From Ceratodon purpureus (Eukaryota > Streptophyta > Bryopsida > Pseudoditrichales > Ditrichaceae), in contig CM026428.1 in the NCBI GenBank assembly GCA_014871385.1, positions 17,270,437-17,334,436 of the forward strand: a stretch of 64,000 bases of DNA, given 5' to 3'. The position numbers and the translations under genes are program-made. Within the stretch, counting starts at the first letter, position 1; each line of letters begins with the position of its first letter. The notes under the pieces are model-generated. The model was not told where the DNA came from. It worked only from the letters and a program-made list of their open reading frames with translations, and did not search any database. Shown one piece after another: positions 34,806-46,900 of the stretch.

Positions 34806-36183
34806 CTTTGTCATATAACATAGTTTTTTTCTATACTCAAAATCAAAGAATTTATATATGAGTCAAATTATCTTTCATTCTACGACAGAAGAGTTCATTG
34901 CCAAGTGCAAGTAGAGATAAAAAATTGAAACCTTGATTAAACGGCTACTACCGGTACACCATAGTTAAAAGAATGCAAAGATTCAAGCTTCTTCCAAAAC
35001 AACGCTCATAAGATTTGACCTGCTTAGAATGTCATGTCGGAAAATTCTTTTTCTACACACACCTAAATTTTCGTGGATGAACCCTCAAATTCAAATGAAA
35101 GACATTTAAATCTAATATAGACTTCTACAAGAGTCCATTCCCACTCTAATTTGATATGATGTTGGCACAACTATTACTTCACATTACATTAAGAAAAAAT
35201 TTTGGTGGCCATACCTTTGTCCTGTGGGCATTGGCTTGGGGGTGGATCGAACAGACACTTAACTCACTTCGGTCTCCTCCGGAGACCATAGTTTCTCTCT
35301 CTCTTTAAGAAAAAATTTTGGTGGGCAAATATTAGCAATTCTATCCTAGGCTTTGGATTGAGGGTAGATCGAACAGACACTTAATTCACGTCGGTCTCCT
35401 CTGGAGACCGAAGTTTCTCTCTCTCTAGCAATTCTATCCTAAATGTTTGGTAAGTTTTAAAGCCAACAATCTTATGTATTTTGGAATGTGGTGAAGTTTT
35501 TAGTAGTTTATTTGACTTCTCCTATTTTTGCATTGTAGAATAAAATGCTCTATTTTTTAAAAATTTAATAATTATTTCATTTTATTTTAAGATTTTCTTA
35601 ATTTAACAAAATTAATAATATACAAGAAAGGAGGGCATAGATGAACTGTTTTAAATTTCTTTTCAATTTTCTTTTATAGAATCTTGATTGAAATTGCAAA
35701 ATATCATTCTTTCTAAACATTCAACAAAATCATTGCGTTCATTGTGCGTTGTTCATGCTCTTATGCTAATTTTGGTTTTAAAACTTCAAGACTTCTATTA
35801 TTTTCTTGCGTGAAAAAGAATATCTTATTAAATAGACTTGAATTAATTAAGGTAACCTAGTGAACGCATAGATCACTAGTTTTAAGATAACTCGCCTTAG
35901 TTGTAATCCAAAGCTGTTGTGAGAGTTGGTCTTGAAGCCAGAACCCAGAAAGAAGTTAGAGGGCCAGCCAGTTGGGAAGTAGAGGGAGGGAGGGCCAGCC
36001 AGGGTTTAGGGTTTAAGGAACCCCGGGAGCCTGGAGGGCCTTGCGAGGGAGGTTTTTGCAGAGGATTGATTGAGCCACACCTGGAAGCTGATTGAGCCAG
36101 AGCCACAATTGGAAGCTAGCTGATTGAGCCCCAATTCCGCCCATCGGAGCATCGGAGCATCGGAGCGAGCGGTCTTCATTGCA
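34806..36183. other. Intergenic DNA and WD40 gene promoter region
   Basis: AT-rich sequence with a diverged tandem duplication (35190-35427), then a GC-rich 5' flank from about 35880 that is probably the promoter and 5' UTR of the WD40 gene. Short imperfect repeats of GGAAGCTGATTGAGCC (36084-36130) and GCATCGGA (36144-36165) lie just before the start codon. Confidence 0.45.
35190..35427. repeat. Diverged tandem duplication, about 118-bp unit
   Basis: Both units begin AAGAAAAAATTTTGGTGG (35190 and 35308) and end GAGACC-AAGTTTCTCTCTCTCT-like sequence. They share GATCGAACAGACACTTAA and a GGTCTCCTCCGGAGACC palindrome in the first unit. The unit copies differ by substitutions and small gaps, so it is older than the duplication at 15264. 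Confidence 0.8.
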
Positions 36184-38358
36184 ATGAAGTTGGTGGCGGG
36201 CTCGTACGAGAGGTTTCTGTGGGGCTACGACGTGAAGCAGAAGAAGCAGGAGCTGCAATGGAAGTTCGCGTACCCGGCGCACATCGGCCCCATCAAGTGC
36301 ATCGCCACCAGTGGCGCAGTGGTGGCCACCGGGGGCGCCGATGACACCATCCGCATCTTCGACCTCGGTGCGCAGAAGGACATGGGGTCGCTGTACAAGC
36401 ACGAAGGCGCGGTCACGTGTCTGGACTTCCACAATGCGCACCCGGGGATCAACCATCCCACGCACTTGCTGAGCGGGTCGGAGGACGGGTCCATTTGCAT
36501 TTGGGACACTGATGCGTGGGTTCATTTGCTCACCATGAAGGCGAAGAAGGGTCCCAAGGCGCCCGTTCAGGACTTGTCCATCCATCCTTCAGGTGAGTGG
36601 TGGGTTTCCTTTTGTTGTGAAATTTGGCGGGATTAGGGTTCTGGGTCTTATGATGTTTGGATGGTGTTGACAGCCTTGTCTTGTGTTCAGGACTACTTGC
36701 GTTGTCGATTGAGCGGAACCGCAATATGAAGATGTGGAACTTGACTAAAGGGAGGTGTAGTTTCACCACCAAGCTTCCTTTGGAGGCTGAGATAGTGAAG
36801 TTCTTCCCACAGGCAGGCGAGTCGTATGCTTTGGCTCTGGGATCAGTGATGGAAATTCGAAATGCAGAGACAGGTAGCACAATTCATCGGCTAGAGAATG
36901 ACAAGAGGATATTCTGTATGGCTCAGAGACAGGTGATTCTGCACTTTCTTCGTCTTCTTTCTTCAAGATTTTTCCTCTTCTTTTCGGTTGTTTTAAGAAT
37001 AATCACGAGCTGAATTGCAACTGCTAGTCATGTCGCACTCCGAGCATAAACGTTACCTATTAACTATTCAGAATGGACATGTGTGTTCTGAGTGCTTGTT
37101 ATACAAAAATTCGTGTGAGTCATGGTCAGATAATCACGAGAACTAGAAGTCGTCGAGCAAGAGTTGTTTTGCTCTATTTCTACGAATACTTAATTTCATG
37201 TTAATGCTACTTCTGTAATTTCAGGACAATTTGCTGGTCACCGGAGGTGAGGACTGCATAGTCAGGGCTTGGGATACCCGGTCAGGGAAGCTGGCTTGGT
37301 CGGTTGCAAACGCTCATACCAACCGGATCAAGGGAGTTGCAATCTTGGGATCTAAATCTGATTCAGGTGATGACAGAGGCGAGTTGCCAGCCATGGTGGC
37401 TTCTGCGTCATCAGATGGGCTCCTGAAAGTTTGGGATACTCGAATGGTGGGCAGTGAAGATGGAGCGGTTCCTGTTCCTCTCATGCAGGCCGAGACGAAA
37501 GCTCGATTGACTTGCCTCGTTAGTAGTTCTGGTGTTAAGAGTAAGTTTTCTGTCTTGATCCTAATGTATATCTCACAGTTTGTTACCACGTTTGGCTTAC
37601 AAATGGTGAACCGTCGAGGATTAGTGATGTAATTGCAACGCATTCAACTGAGTTCTATTACATGCTATGCCTTATTTTCTTTGTTCTCGGCTTGTATGAG
37701 TGGCGTACAATGAAAGTATTTTTAATGCTCATAAATTGTGCACATGGTATATTTTACTGAAACGGCGTCGGTGGTCTCTGTTATGATTGGTGACTGAATT
37801 TCGTTCTGATATTCAGTATCTTTGTCTGGGTGCGCTCTGATCTCTGCAGAAATTCCTGCTTCTGAGAGCATTCCCGAAGGAGAGGGTGTGCCAGATAAGC
37901 AGCGTTCGTCGGCCAAGGCAGATGTGGAGCATGATAAATCTGATAAAGTTTCCAAGAAAAAGAAGAGGAAGCCAAGTGCAGGTGATAGTGATCTTGTAGA
38001 AGGAGATACGTCTATACCCGGAAGTAAGCGGCAGAAGAAACAATCAGTGAAGGTGAATACGAAGAAACACGGCAAGAGTCTGCCAAGCACATCACTTCCA
38101 AGTACTACTTCCCCAGGTTCACATGCGCCAGGCTCTAAATCACCTTCGTTTCGGAAGCAATCAAGTCGAGTAAAGTCTCAGGATGGTGACGTTGGTATAG
38201 TACAAGACCGCTCGCTCCAGAAGAAGCGCAAGTTAAGCTCCAAAAAATCTTCTCCTGGCCCTAGCAAGTCTCCCAAGACTACCAGTTCTGGCAAGTCAAT
38301 CAAGTCCCCTGGCTCTGGCAAGTCTGGCAAAAATAGGAAGTTGCAATCCAAATCATAG
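36184..38358 (+). CDS. MAK11: WD40 protein, MAK11/PAK1IP1 family (60S ribosome biogenesis)
   Basis: Four exons, join(36184..36592, 36691..36932, 37225..37540, 37850..38358), 491 aa, all GT-AG with matching phases. It starts MKLVAGSYERFLWGYDV and carries WD repeats: IKCIATSGAVVATGGADDTI, HLLSGSEDGSICIWD, LLALSIERNRNMKMWNL, LLVTGGEDCIVRAWD and MVASASSDGLLKVWD. This repeat pattern fits MAK11/PAK1IP1, nucleolar proteins needed for pre-60S assembly (family knowledge: yeast Mak11 works with Rlp24). The last exon encodes a 168-residue Lys/Ser-rich tail with KKKKRK and SGKS repeats, a typical nucleolar localisation tail. The tail is in the reading frame and ends at a TAG at 38356. Codon use and GC match a host gene, and no disruption is seen. 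Confidence 0.9.
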
Positions 38359-38925
38359 ATAGGAATATGTAATGAAATTTTTGTAGAAGTCTTTCCTTTT
38401 AGTTCACTTCTGATCTAGTTTAGTTCCTGACTGTATTCATTGATAGGTTAGTGAGGGTAGTATGGCCGACATGACTTTTACAGCTGAGTCAACTTGTATT
38501 TGGTTATTGAGTAACTTGGAAATGAGACTCTCATAATGTTTCGAGCCTGTTGATTATCTGATTTTTTTGGAAATCATATTGAAGGTACACGTCTTTGACT
38601 ATGGCCAAAGAAGTAAAGCGTTGATGTACGAGGTTTTTTTCATCGTTGTAGTGAGCTGGATGTATGTACAGAACTTAGCTCCATTCAAAGTGAACGAATC
38701 CAACTGAACCCAGATAATGGATAACTTGGAATCAAAGACAATATAGCATCCAACTTTGAGATTTCAGAAGAGCAAATGCAGCATCAGTGAACGGAGGGTG
38801 CCGTTCAGAAATACTTCCATCTTCTCTATCAATTATTTGAAGCCAAATCTAACCTCTTGAAGGGAAATGCTATTTTCTCTCACGTGAGAAACCTAACCAA
38901 GTCTCTCAAATAATTTCAACTGAAG
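38359..38925. other. Convergent 3' flanks of the WD40 and TMEM186-like genes
   Basis: The two genes converge, with stops 567 bp apart. The spacer probably contains both 3' UTRs. No other feature was found. Confidence 0.5.
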
Positions 38926-40677
38926 TCACTGGACGGCCTGTCTGCTGTGTGCTACGTTCTGCAGATTCTCAAAGTCAAGATTGCCATGAAGAAGAGCTAA
39001 CAGTAGCTCCTTCTCAATTAAACGACCATGCCGTAGGCTAAGGAAGAATTGCCTCTCTCCAATCACTGCCAAAACCCAAATATTAGTCAAAGCGATCCAC
39101 AATGTGACAAAGCGATCATTGTAAGAGTGGTCATCAGATGAAAAGAGAGGGTCCAGCACCCTAAATATGTGCAAAAGGTAGTTCGCACAACATCTACGCT
39201 AAAACCCTTGCAAGTCAACAGGTAATCGCAAATCTGTGCTAGAATTTTGAGCATCCGTACAGAGAATCCTTACCATCTAGTGGAATTAGCACTTGATTTG
39301 CTGCCTCCTCAAGCTCTGAATTTGACAATCCCTTCAATGGTGGAATTACGGTACTGCATCATCAACTAAATGCATCAAAAATACTGACAGCCTTCACGTT
39401 ATAGCTGTTCAAAATTTGAAGACGAAAGGACAACAGTGCATTTCAGTAACTAAAGATAAAGCATTGACTTGGAGTGGTATCAGAGTAGGTTTACACGTTT
39501 CTGAAATTGTAGTATACAAGAACTCGATATCATATGTAAGCATTCATTCCTAATATGATATCACCAAGAAACCCTGAGGTAGGGTATCAGGAACCCGTAC
39601 CTAATCTCGTACTTGTTATCCTGCCAAAATTAAAATCAAATAATATGAGTTTCCAAGGCATCCACTAACTGCTATTAAGCACATCCAGTCTGCAGTTACA
39701 ACAGATTTAAGCTACCAACGTACCACAAAGTTAAGAAAAATATCTAAGAACAATATATCTTGGATGATTAAAAAATACAGTACCTCCCGATTACCCCAAA
39801 AATCAACAACACTGAGTTGTACGAGTTTGAAGTTTGGTCCCACTAGTGCCATTTCGCCTACATATCTGATTCATCAAGCAATGCATGATCCACAGGAAAT
39901 AAGGGCAAACTTTTTACAGTCAATAAACTAAATACATTTCATCATTCGAAGCTCGTAAGCGAACTTTCCTGAACTCCAAAAGAGCTATAACACACAATTA
40001 TACCTGCGAGAATAATACCAAAGCGCAGCTGAAGCAGCACCAGCACCTCCTACTACAGCAGTCACAGCTGCAATCGTTCCCACAGAAAGGTGTCCCTAGA
40101 ATATGCCCTTGCATAGTAGTCAAAACGATGCAGTCTACTCAGGCTGTGTAAATGTCGATAATGGATTCGTACAAGATACCAACAAATCCATGGAAAAAGG
40201 TATTGCTGACTAATCAAGTAGATATTCATATACCTCATTTGCATATTCAGCTAAAGGCAATGCGAACGCTGCCAAACCTCCGAGCTGGAAAATCTTGAGC
40301 CTAAATAAATCCGTAGCCAAACCAGACAAATTCAGTTTCAGTGCATTGATGTCTTTGGGAAACCGAATCTTAGCAAAATCAACGTTTATAATACGTACAC
40401 TGCTCTCACTCTGTTATCACCTGACCATGACTCGGAGAGGCCGCATCCATTTGGCACGATATAAAACCAACTTCTCAATGTCCTTCCTGCTCTCTACATC
40501 TAAACTCGAGTACGACCTGGTCCCCAACTGGGCACCCATTCGGTTGTTTGCAAACTCCTTTCCATCCGCACTCTCATACTGCCTGTTGAACAGACTGCTG
40601 TGCAATGGAGTATCCAGGAGCAGTAGGGGACGGAAGCCATTTCGCAAGCTTGTATGCAGACACTTTCGGAGCGCCAT
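38926..40677 (-). CDS. TMEM186: TMEM186-like mitochondrial inner-membrane protein
   Basis: Seven exons: complement(join(38926..39065, 39274..39353, 39601..39620, 39784..39865, 40004..40095, 40234..40300, 40421..40677)), 245 aa. All introns are GT-AG and phases are consistent, including a 20-bp exon. The N-terminus MALRKCLHTSLRNGFRPLLL is basic, without acidic residues, like a mitochondrial presequence. Two hydrophobic segments follow: LGGLAAFALPLAEYA and GTIAAVTAVVGGAGAASAAL. Then comes QLSVVDFWGNRED, matching the TMEM186 signature around FWG-R-D, and a C-terminus without further membrane spans. Human TMEM186 (213 aa) is a complex I assembly factor in the MCIA complex; a plant role is inference. 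An acceptor about 10 bp before the ATG (CCCGTAG at about 40690) and a donor CTG|GTAAGG near 41358 suggest a 5' UTR intron. Confidence 0.82.
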
Positions 40678-41560
40678 GATTTGATATCTACGGGAGAAAC
40701 ACAAACGAGGTTTGTTTCGAAAAGAAATAGTAAAGTCAGAATACTGGTTGTCAAACTCCAAAGCAGTTCCAAATACCCAAATCCAAAACTTGAAAAGTAA
40801 CGAATACTCCTTGAACTGGTTGCTATCACCCAAAATTTCTGGTGCGAATAACCAGAGAACCCTCGTGATTGACACACACTACTACATCACCGGCGGATTA
40901 AGAGACCAATGACTCTCTTGAGTTTTACCGATCGAATTTATTTTCCGAAACAATACTCCCTTAAACCCTTAAATCTGTACAACTAGCCGAAGGAGCAGAA
41001 CCCTAATTCCGAAAACATCATTGCAAATGCCCTCCGGTGGATTTCCAAACATGATCAAATCTGTACTCTATCTGGCATACTCTACAGCGCAAACTGCCCT
41101 ACTAAATCAAAAATTGGTGAAATCTAACAGACGACCATCAAATGGTATCATTAAAATGGTATCTCCCAGCTCACAGAGCGAGGCACCAACCATTCCATCA
41201 TGTGCACATGTGCACATTCCAGCATAAACCCTGGCTAAGTTATTGTGGCAAGGAAGTTAAACCAATCAATGAGCATTGAGCAAGGCAATAACTAGAACAC
41301 ACAACGTAAGTAAGTTAGGGAATTTGACGATGGGAAAGTGATCAATGCTTACCTTACCAGTGAGGAGTGCGAACTCAAGGTGCAGCTCTTCTCTGATGCG
41401 GAGTTACGCAATTGGGTCCGTCGATGATGCGATGATCCATCACATCACATCACATGGGCGATGATCCCATCGTCGCCTTCCGAAGGACTGGCTTAAACCC
41501 TACCAAGTTCCAACGCACCAAAGGACCAAGCCAGCGCAGTGACTCATGATGGTGGCAGGC
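40678..41560 (-). promoter_or_regulatory. 5' UTR intron and promoter region of the TMEM186-like gene
   Basis: A probable leader intron runs from a donor near 41358 to an acceptor near 40688 (minus strand). The exon beyond it (about 41359-41530) would be the 5' UTR. Frames in this stretch are consistent with intron sequence. No TATA box was identified. Confidence 0.5.
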
Positions 41561-44500
41561 CCTGTTAAAAACATAAATTTGATTTGTAAGAGGCGATTCA
41601 TTAATTTAATTTGGAAAAAAAATGCTTTCATTAGGAGCTTAAAGCATGTCTAGAATTTTGTTAACTATAGAGCTTCTCCACGGGGTTTCTTTTCACGGCG
41701 CGAGTGGAAAATTCTAACACTGTTCACCGCGGCAACGGGGTGCGGTTCTCCACCAAACCACTGCCATCGCCAAGCCATGACATGCTCACTCCAAATTTTA
41801 GTTTTCCAACGCCATTTAGCAATGAGGGGGCCAAACACTTGGAGCCTTGATTTTTGGGTTGACCTTATTCATCTTTGTGTTGGACTTCGTCATCATGGTG
41901 GAGCGTGGGACGGAGCAGGTAGAGGAAGAGGGAGAGGTTTTGGTTGTGAGGAGGGTCTTGTGAAACCAAGGATGGAGGGAAAGAACTTCACAAAGAGGAT
42001 GATGAACAATTTTGTAGGAGTGTGCTTGTGGTTTTACACAACAGTGTTGCTGGAAATTAACAAAAAGCTTCATCTTTTGGGGATTGTGTGTGGGTCCATT
42101 ACAACGAGCATCGACCTAGTTTGGAGAGGTCGTCTGGATCGTTGGAAACAAAGTGGAATACCGTGAACCATGAAACTAAGCTCATTGGTATCTATTTGCA
42201 AATATTGAGGCTTAACAAGAGTGGTTCAAGTGTGCTAGACATTTTGCGACATGCTCTCACATTGTAGAAGTAGAAGCATCCAAATTTTAGTTCAAGCATT
42301 GTTAGAGGCTGCTTGAGGATTGTCTAGGTGGGCAAACATGTAGACTACATCAAAGCTACCAACTCCAAAGAGGAGCAGATTATCAATCTCCAACAACCTA
42401 GTGGTGAGGGCTTATGGTTTATAAGTTTGAGGCAAATGCAGAATAGGAGGAAAAATCGATGGTAGGGTCGGAGATGGAGGGAGTAGGGAGTGGCGGGGCT
42501 ACTTTTGACGCAGAGATACGGCCAAAGGAGGATCTGCAACAGCCATGGAGGGTCTACAGTAGGCTTTCAAGAAGGAGTTTAGAGAGGTGAAGCTCACAAA
42601 ATAAGAATTGAAGGCGACGATGTTTGCTCAAGTGAAATCGAGGAAGGTCATGGGCACAAATCCAAAAGGCGCAGATTTTGGTAGATCAAAACTTGCTCAT
42701 GCTAATGACATGCCGCATGCTCAAATCACAAAGCCGGAGACCTGAGAGTATGTGCAAATGCAGCGTAGCCAAGACTTGAAGAAGTTATAGGCTTTGTATA
42801 CGGAGGAAGAGGTGGCTGAGTAGCTTGAGAGCGAGCAGAAGCAACTAGTGGCTGCAAATTTTGAAATGGAAGCAGTGAGATTGGTAGTGGTGCTATTGGA
42901 GTCTATAGCACTTGCAGAGGAGGACATGCACAGAGGTAAGGGCGTAGAACAAAGGAAGGCAGGCACGCACGCCTTGAATATACGACAACCTGACTATGAT
43001 TTTCCAAGGAGAGTGGTGAAGCACCTATAAATATAGAGAATGAGAGGGTTTGCTGGAAATAGTCCGAAGTCATGATGGTTGCACAGGCCTGGCGATTCTA
43101 ACAATCACCTCCGTAATGAAGAGTAGGACCCCCATGCGCTAGAACGTCAAAGGCCCCATGGACCCCATTTGGATACATGCGTTAATGTGCACCGCCGCCC
43201 CGTCCCTACTAAGTGCATGAGGACTTCCGCGGTCAACTTTGGAGGCCGAGAATACATGCAGGACAAATGCAAGAGGCCTTGCAACCAATGCAAGAGGCCT
43301 TGCGAGCACCAATAGGATCCTTGCGATGACGTGCAGGATGTTGATAAAGTGCGGTCAGACTTCCACGGTCACGTGAGACTTTGCCGTGAGGTGAATTACT
43401 ATATCTGCGATGTCTAATACCACGGTTGTTGCAAACGACAACTCTAAGATAGAACAAAGGACTAAATTGAGTGGATACGTCAAAGGAAGACAAGAATAGA
43501 CGAGGAGTGAGGAGATTCCTTAAACAAGACATAGAATAATACTCGAAGTGAGAGAACTAGAAGTAATATTGGTAACTGGAAGAGTATGTATAATTGGTGT
43601 TGAAGAGAGTGAGGATCAACGGCCCTCAGCTCTCTATTTATACATAATACTAGGCTAGAGGAAAATTTCAAAGAAAGATCCGAGAGATCTTTAATAGAGA
43701 TCTTGAAAAGCATCCTTAGAACCTTTAAGAAGCTTATCAAAGCTTCCGGAATCAAAGAAGGTCACGCTGAACCTTATAGAAGCCTATGGAAGCTTCCAAA
43801 AACTAGTGGAATGTTCTGGAAGCTACCAAAACTAATAGCATCTAAATGCACTTAGTCACCGCTCTTTGGAGAAGCTCTTGAGAAGCTTCCATACTGGGAG
43901 GTCCATATAGGTCTTATAGGAAGTCTGTGGGATGTGGATGAAGACCGGTATGGCACGCCCTTGACAATGGCACACGCAACCACAACCATGACGGTGAGGA
44001 GCAAGGAGATTATGAGTATGAGGAAGACGATGTGGATTTAGAAGAGGACGACTCAAAAGATGCAGATCAAGGAGATGAGAACCGTGAGCAATAGAGGAGG
44101 AGTTGTGGACAACAAAATAATAGAGGCTTCAGAGGTTGGAGGCAAGAGCATCCTCATGCCCACAGTTGATTCCAATTAGACCAAAGTGATAATCATCAGC
44201 TAACACTAGTTAATGTTCTTGGTTTACGGTATGTTGCATTTAAAGATATATTGTAATTTAATGATACTTTTAACATTGAATTAAGCCTAAGTTCATGGCC
44301 ATTCTACAATTAGGAATAAAATTTACTTCATAATATGACTTGATTGTGCATAGACCAACCATTCAATAATATGCTTAGCATTGTTTCATGTGACAAAACT
44401 AGCTTTAAAAATTCATAATAAAAAAAAGAATAAATAAAATAAACCAAAACAAAAATCCATAAGAAATTTAACAAGGGATCCAAATAAACCCAAGAGAAAG

Positions 44501-44879
44501 TACACCCTAGTCAAAAAAAAATTAAAAAATAACAAAGAAGACAACACAAACATTATAAAATAAATAAATAATGACTACCCTTCAATTATATAAAAAAAAA
44601 CAGAGTAAAAACACAAACAAGGAATTCAAAAATAAAAGAAAACACAATAAACCAAATTCAAAAAAGAATTAAAGAGAATGAAAATCAAAGGCGAGATATT
44701 ATATTTCTTTTCATTTATAGTCATACAGTAATTCAAAGCAAACTTGAAGGTAGCTCAAGGTTGTTAAAACAAACTTCTTGGTAGTCGGAAATGTTTAAAC
44801 TATTTTATGTTAATCAACCTCTGTAAATTATACTTTGAAACAATTATAGTATATTTTGCACCAAGAAAGACATCTCAAA
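41561..44879. other. Repeat-derived DNA without a supported gene
   Basis: 41777-42166 (+) and 42848-43030 (+) hold frames with no domain and flanking stops; they look like eroded transposon coding sequence. Minus-strand TATAAATAGAGAGCTGAGGG (near 43630) and a field of AGCTTCC/GGAAGCTT motifs at 43700-43960 resemble a retrotransposon LTR promoter, but no paired LTR or pol domain was found. 44370-44700 is A-rich on +. Confidence 0.35.
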
Positions 44880-45540
44880 TAGAATATTGAATTGTTTTTT
44901 TCATTAATAAAAATAAAATAACATGTATAAAAGTTAACATGTGACTCTTCATGGCCCACAAATGCTCAATTAAATCTCCCCTCAAATCACAATGAGTCTC
45001 CTCATTTTGTAACTCTATAGTATTTGTCATGAAGTCCTCAATTGTCAAGCCTTTGTCAAATTGTAAACCACAACAACCAAGTCCTTGGCAAAATGTTTTC
45101 AAGCCCTAAACCACTTTCGTCTTCTATCACCATGTTGTGAAAGATACAACACGCAAACATAATGTCTAAAATGGTGTCTATGCTCCATTGGCAGCATAGA
45201 TTATAGATGATGGAAAAACAGACCTGAAGCACTACAAACCACCGCTCAACGTCCTTGTGACAAGCCTCTTGTCTTTTTGTAAAATGAGCACACTTCTCAT
45301 CTTAAGGCATATAATACTGCACAAAACATGACTACTATGGATAAATGCCATTTGCAAAGAGGTAAAATTGATCATACTTTTGCCCATTGACGGTGAATGC
45401 CATATCACATTCAGCCCTTGTGAGCATGTTGTGAACCAATGGAGAGCGGTCCAACACATTGACATCGTTGTTAAACCTGGGCAATTCAAAAAATACATGC
45501 CATAGATGAAGAGATTCGTGTGCAATAGCTTCCAAGATAA
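44880..45540 (-). pseudogene. PIF/Harbinger transposase remnant
   Basis: The minus strand reads LHLWHVFFELPRFNNDVNVL then DRSPLV (45440-45535), GQKYDQFYLFANGIYP (45335-45390), then, past two stops, FTKRQEACHKDVERWFVVLQ (about 45230-45300) and FACCIFHNMVIEDE (about 45110-45170). These are the successive DDE blocks of plant PIF/Harbinger (ALP1-like) transposases: the NDINVLDRSP Asp and the KDVERAFGVLQ Glu are both visible. At least three stops interrupt the frame and the N-terminal part is missing, so it is a dead copy. No TIR or 3-bp (TWA) duplication was identified. Confidence 0.85.
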
Positions 45541-46744
45541 TAGATTTGTTCCTATTTATAACTTATAATGCATGCAATAAAAGCTAGCAAAGGTAATAGA
45601 CTCAAATTAAGTACTATGAACTATTAATTTCATATTATTGTTAGTTATAAAATTATGAAATTTAGACAAAAATGGATTTAAAAAATATAAGATGGATTTA
45701 AAAAATTGAATACGACAAAATCACGTGGAAATAACATACATTCTGCAATATGCGACACTTAATCTAAATAGCACGGAACAAACCACGTCAGACAAGCTGA
45801 CACATCATGTTGTCCCTATGCAAGCGTCACCGCAGACATTCGACTCAACGTGGCTCACAATAACAAGACGATGTCATCTTGGACATCCCTATGGATGTCC
45901 ACGAAGGTGTCCGTGTACGTCCTTGGATGTCCTCCAATATCTCAAGCATCATTTCAGCTTCCACACAATGACATATCCGCCCCCTTGTTCTCCGTCACAC
46001 TCTACTTTTGCTCCATCTATCGTCCCCCTTCCCCACAGTCCACAGCTACTTGCAACAGCTTGTTGGGTGTTTTTATTTTATTTTATTTTATTCTCTTTGT
46101 CCTCTTAGGCAAAGACTATGTAGAGACTTCCCCCATCAACTCAAACCAAAAGTCCATTGACCTATCTAGAATTGTTTTCACACTTTGAAACACGATAGAG
46201 TATTTTGGAACCGTTTTCACACTTTTGTACCTTTGCGGTGTGTGCGCGAATGTGGCTCTAACAGGTGGAACCTCAAAAATCTGCATGCAGTTTGAATCTT
46301 GATGAAGGGTTGTGGATAGGGTTGCCGCTGCTTGGGTTGTTTGTCGATGGTGGGAAGGAATGATTGAGCCCAGGTAGACTCGGATTTTATGGGTGCGTCA
46401 CTTCGAGCCCAAGCTAAGGGTGTTGATGTAAGGTAGAAACACCTATAACCGACAACTTAAAGCAGTTTAGCATATCAAAGCTTGGGTTATCGACAAGGAG
46501 ATATTTTTGGTTCATAGGAAAATAAGGTTCATGAAGAATGCGCATTTTTTCATGAATTATCTCCCAATATTGAAATTTGTACAATTTTTCAAAGTGAAAA
46601 GTACTTCCGAACCAATAGCCGATATATACAAATGAGGTACATCTGTTCTTTCATAATCTAGGAATTAGAAGATATCGGCTATTGGTCATCTGTCGACTAT
46701 GGGTGTCTCAACCTTAGTGTTGGTTGGGGTGGTACTTGGGGCGT
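45541..46744. other. Intergenic DNA with a CACTA-like motif patch
   Basis: 45770-45960 is dense in GATGTC, GACATC and ACGTC motifs like the CACTA elements, but no CACTATAA terminus was found. Perfect 14-bp arms CCAATAGCCGATAT (46612-46625) and ATATCGGCTATTGG (46672-46685) form an inverted repeat with a 46-nt loop. No gene is supported. Confidence 0.4.
46612..46685. repeat. 14-bp perfect inverted repeat
   Basis: CCAATAGCCGATAT and its exact complement are separated by 46 nt, directly before the LARP6-like fragment. They could be the end of a small TIR element, but no target duplication is obvious. Confidence 0.6.
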
Positions 46745-46900
46745 CCTTAACCGTGGTAGCTGAGAACATGCCAAAGGAGCATTCCGTTGAGAGCCTAGAG
46801 GAGTTTTTTGGGAGGGTGGGGTTAGTAAAGATGGTTCGAATATGTTCCCCGGAAGCTGCGGCAAAGCACCGGAAGACAGACATGCTGGTCAGAAATTAGG
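46745..46900 (+). pseudogene. LARP6-type (La-related protein) RRM fragment
   Basis: The + frame contains LTVVAENMPKEHSVESLEEF followed by FGRVGLVKMVRICSPEA and RKTDMLV. This matches the RRM-like module of plant LARP6 proteins (TVVAENLPEDHS..NLE-IF...GSVK-IRICHP...DMLVSNKLHA). LARP6 binds RNA through La plus RRM modules. Only about 50 residues remain; the La motif is absent and a stop follows at 46898-46900. It is a captured or orphan fragment at the left margin of the En/Spm complex. The upstream part of the frame (46699-46745) shows no homology. Confidence 0.6.

Noticed and set aside
43600..43960. LTR promoter of a copia element on the minus strand
   Set aside because: A TATA-like TATAAATAGAG and repeated AGCTTCC motifs are suggestive, but no second LTR, primer-binding site or pol motif could be found.
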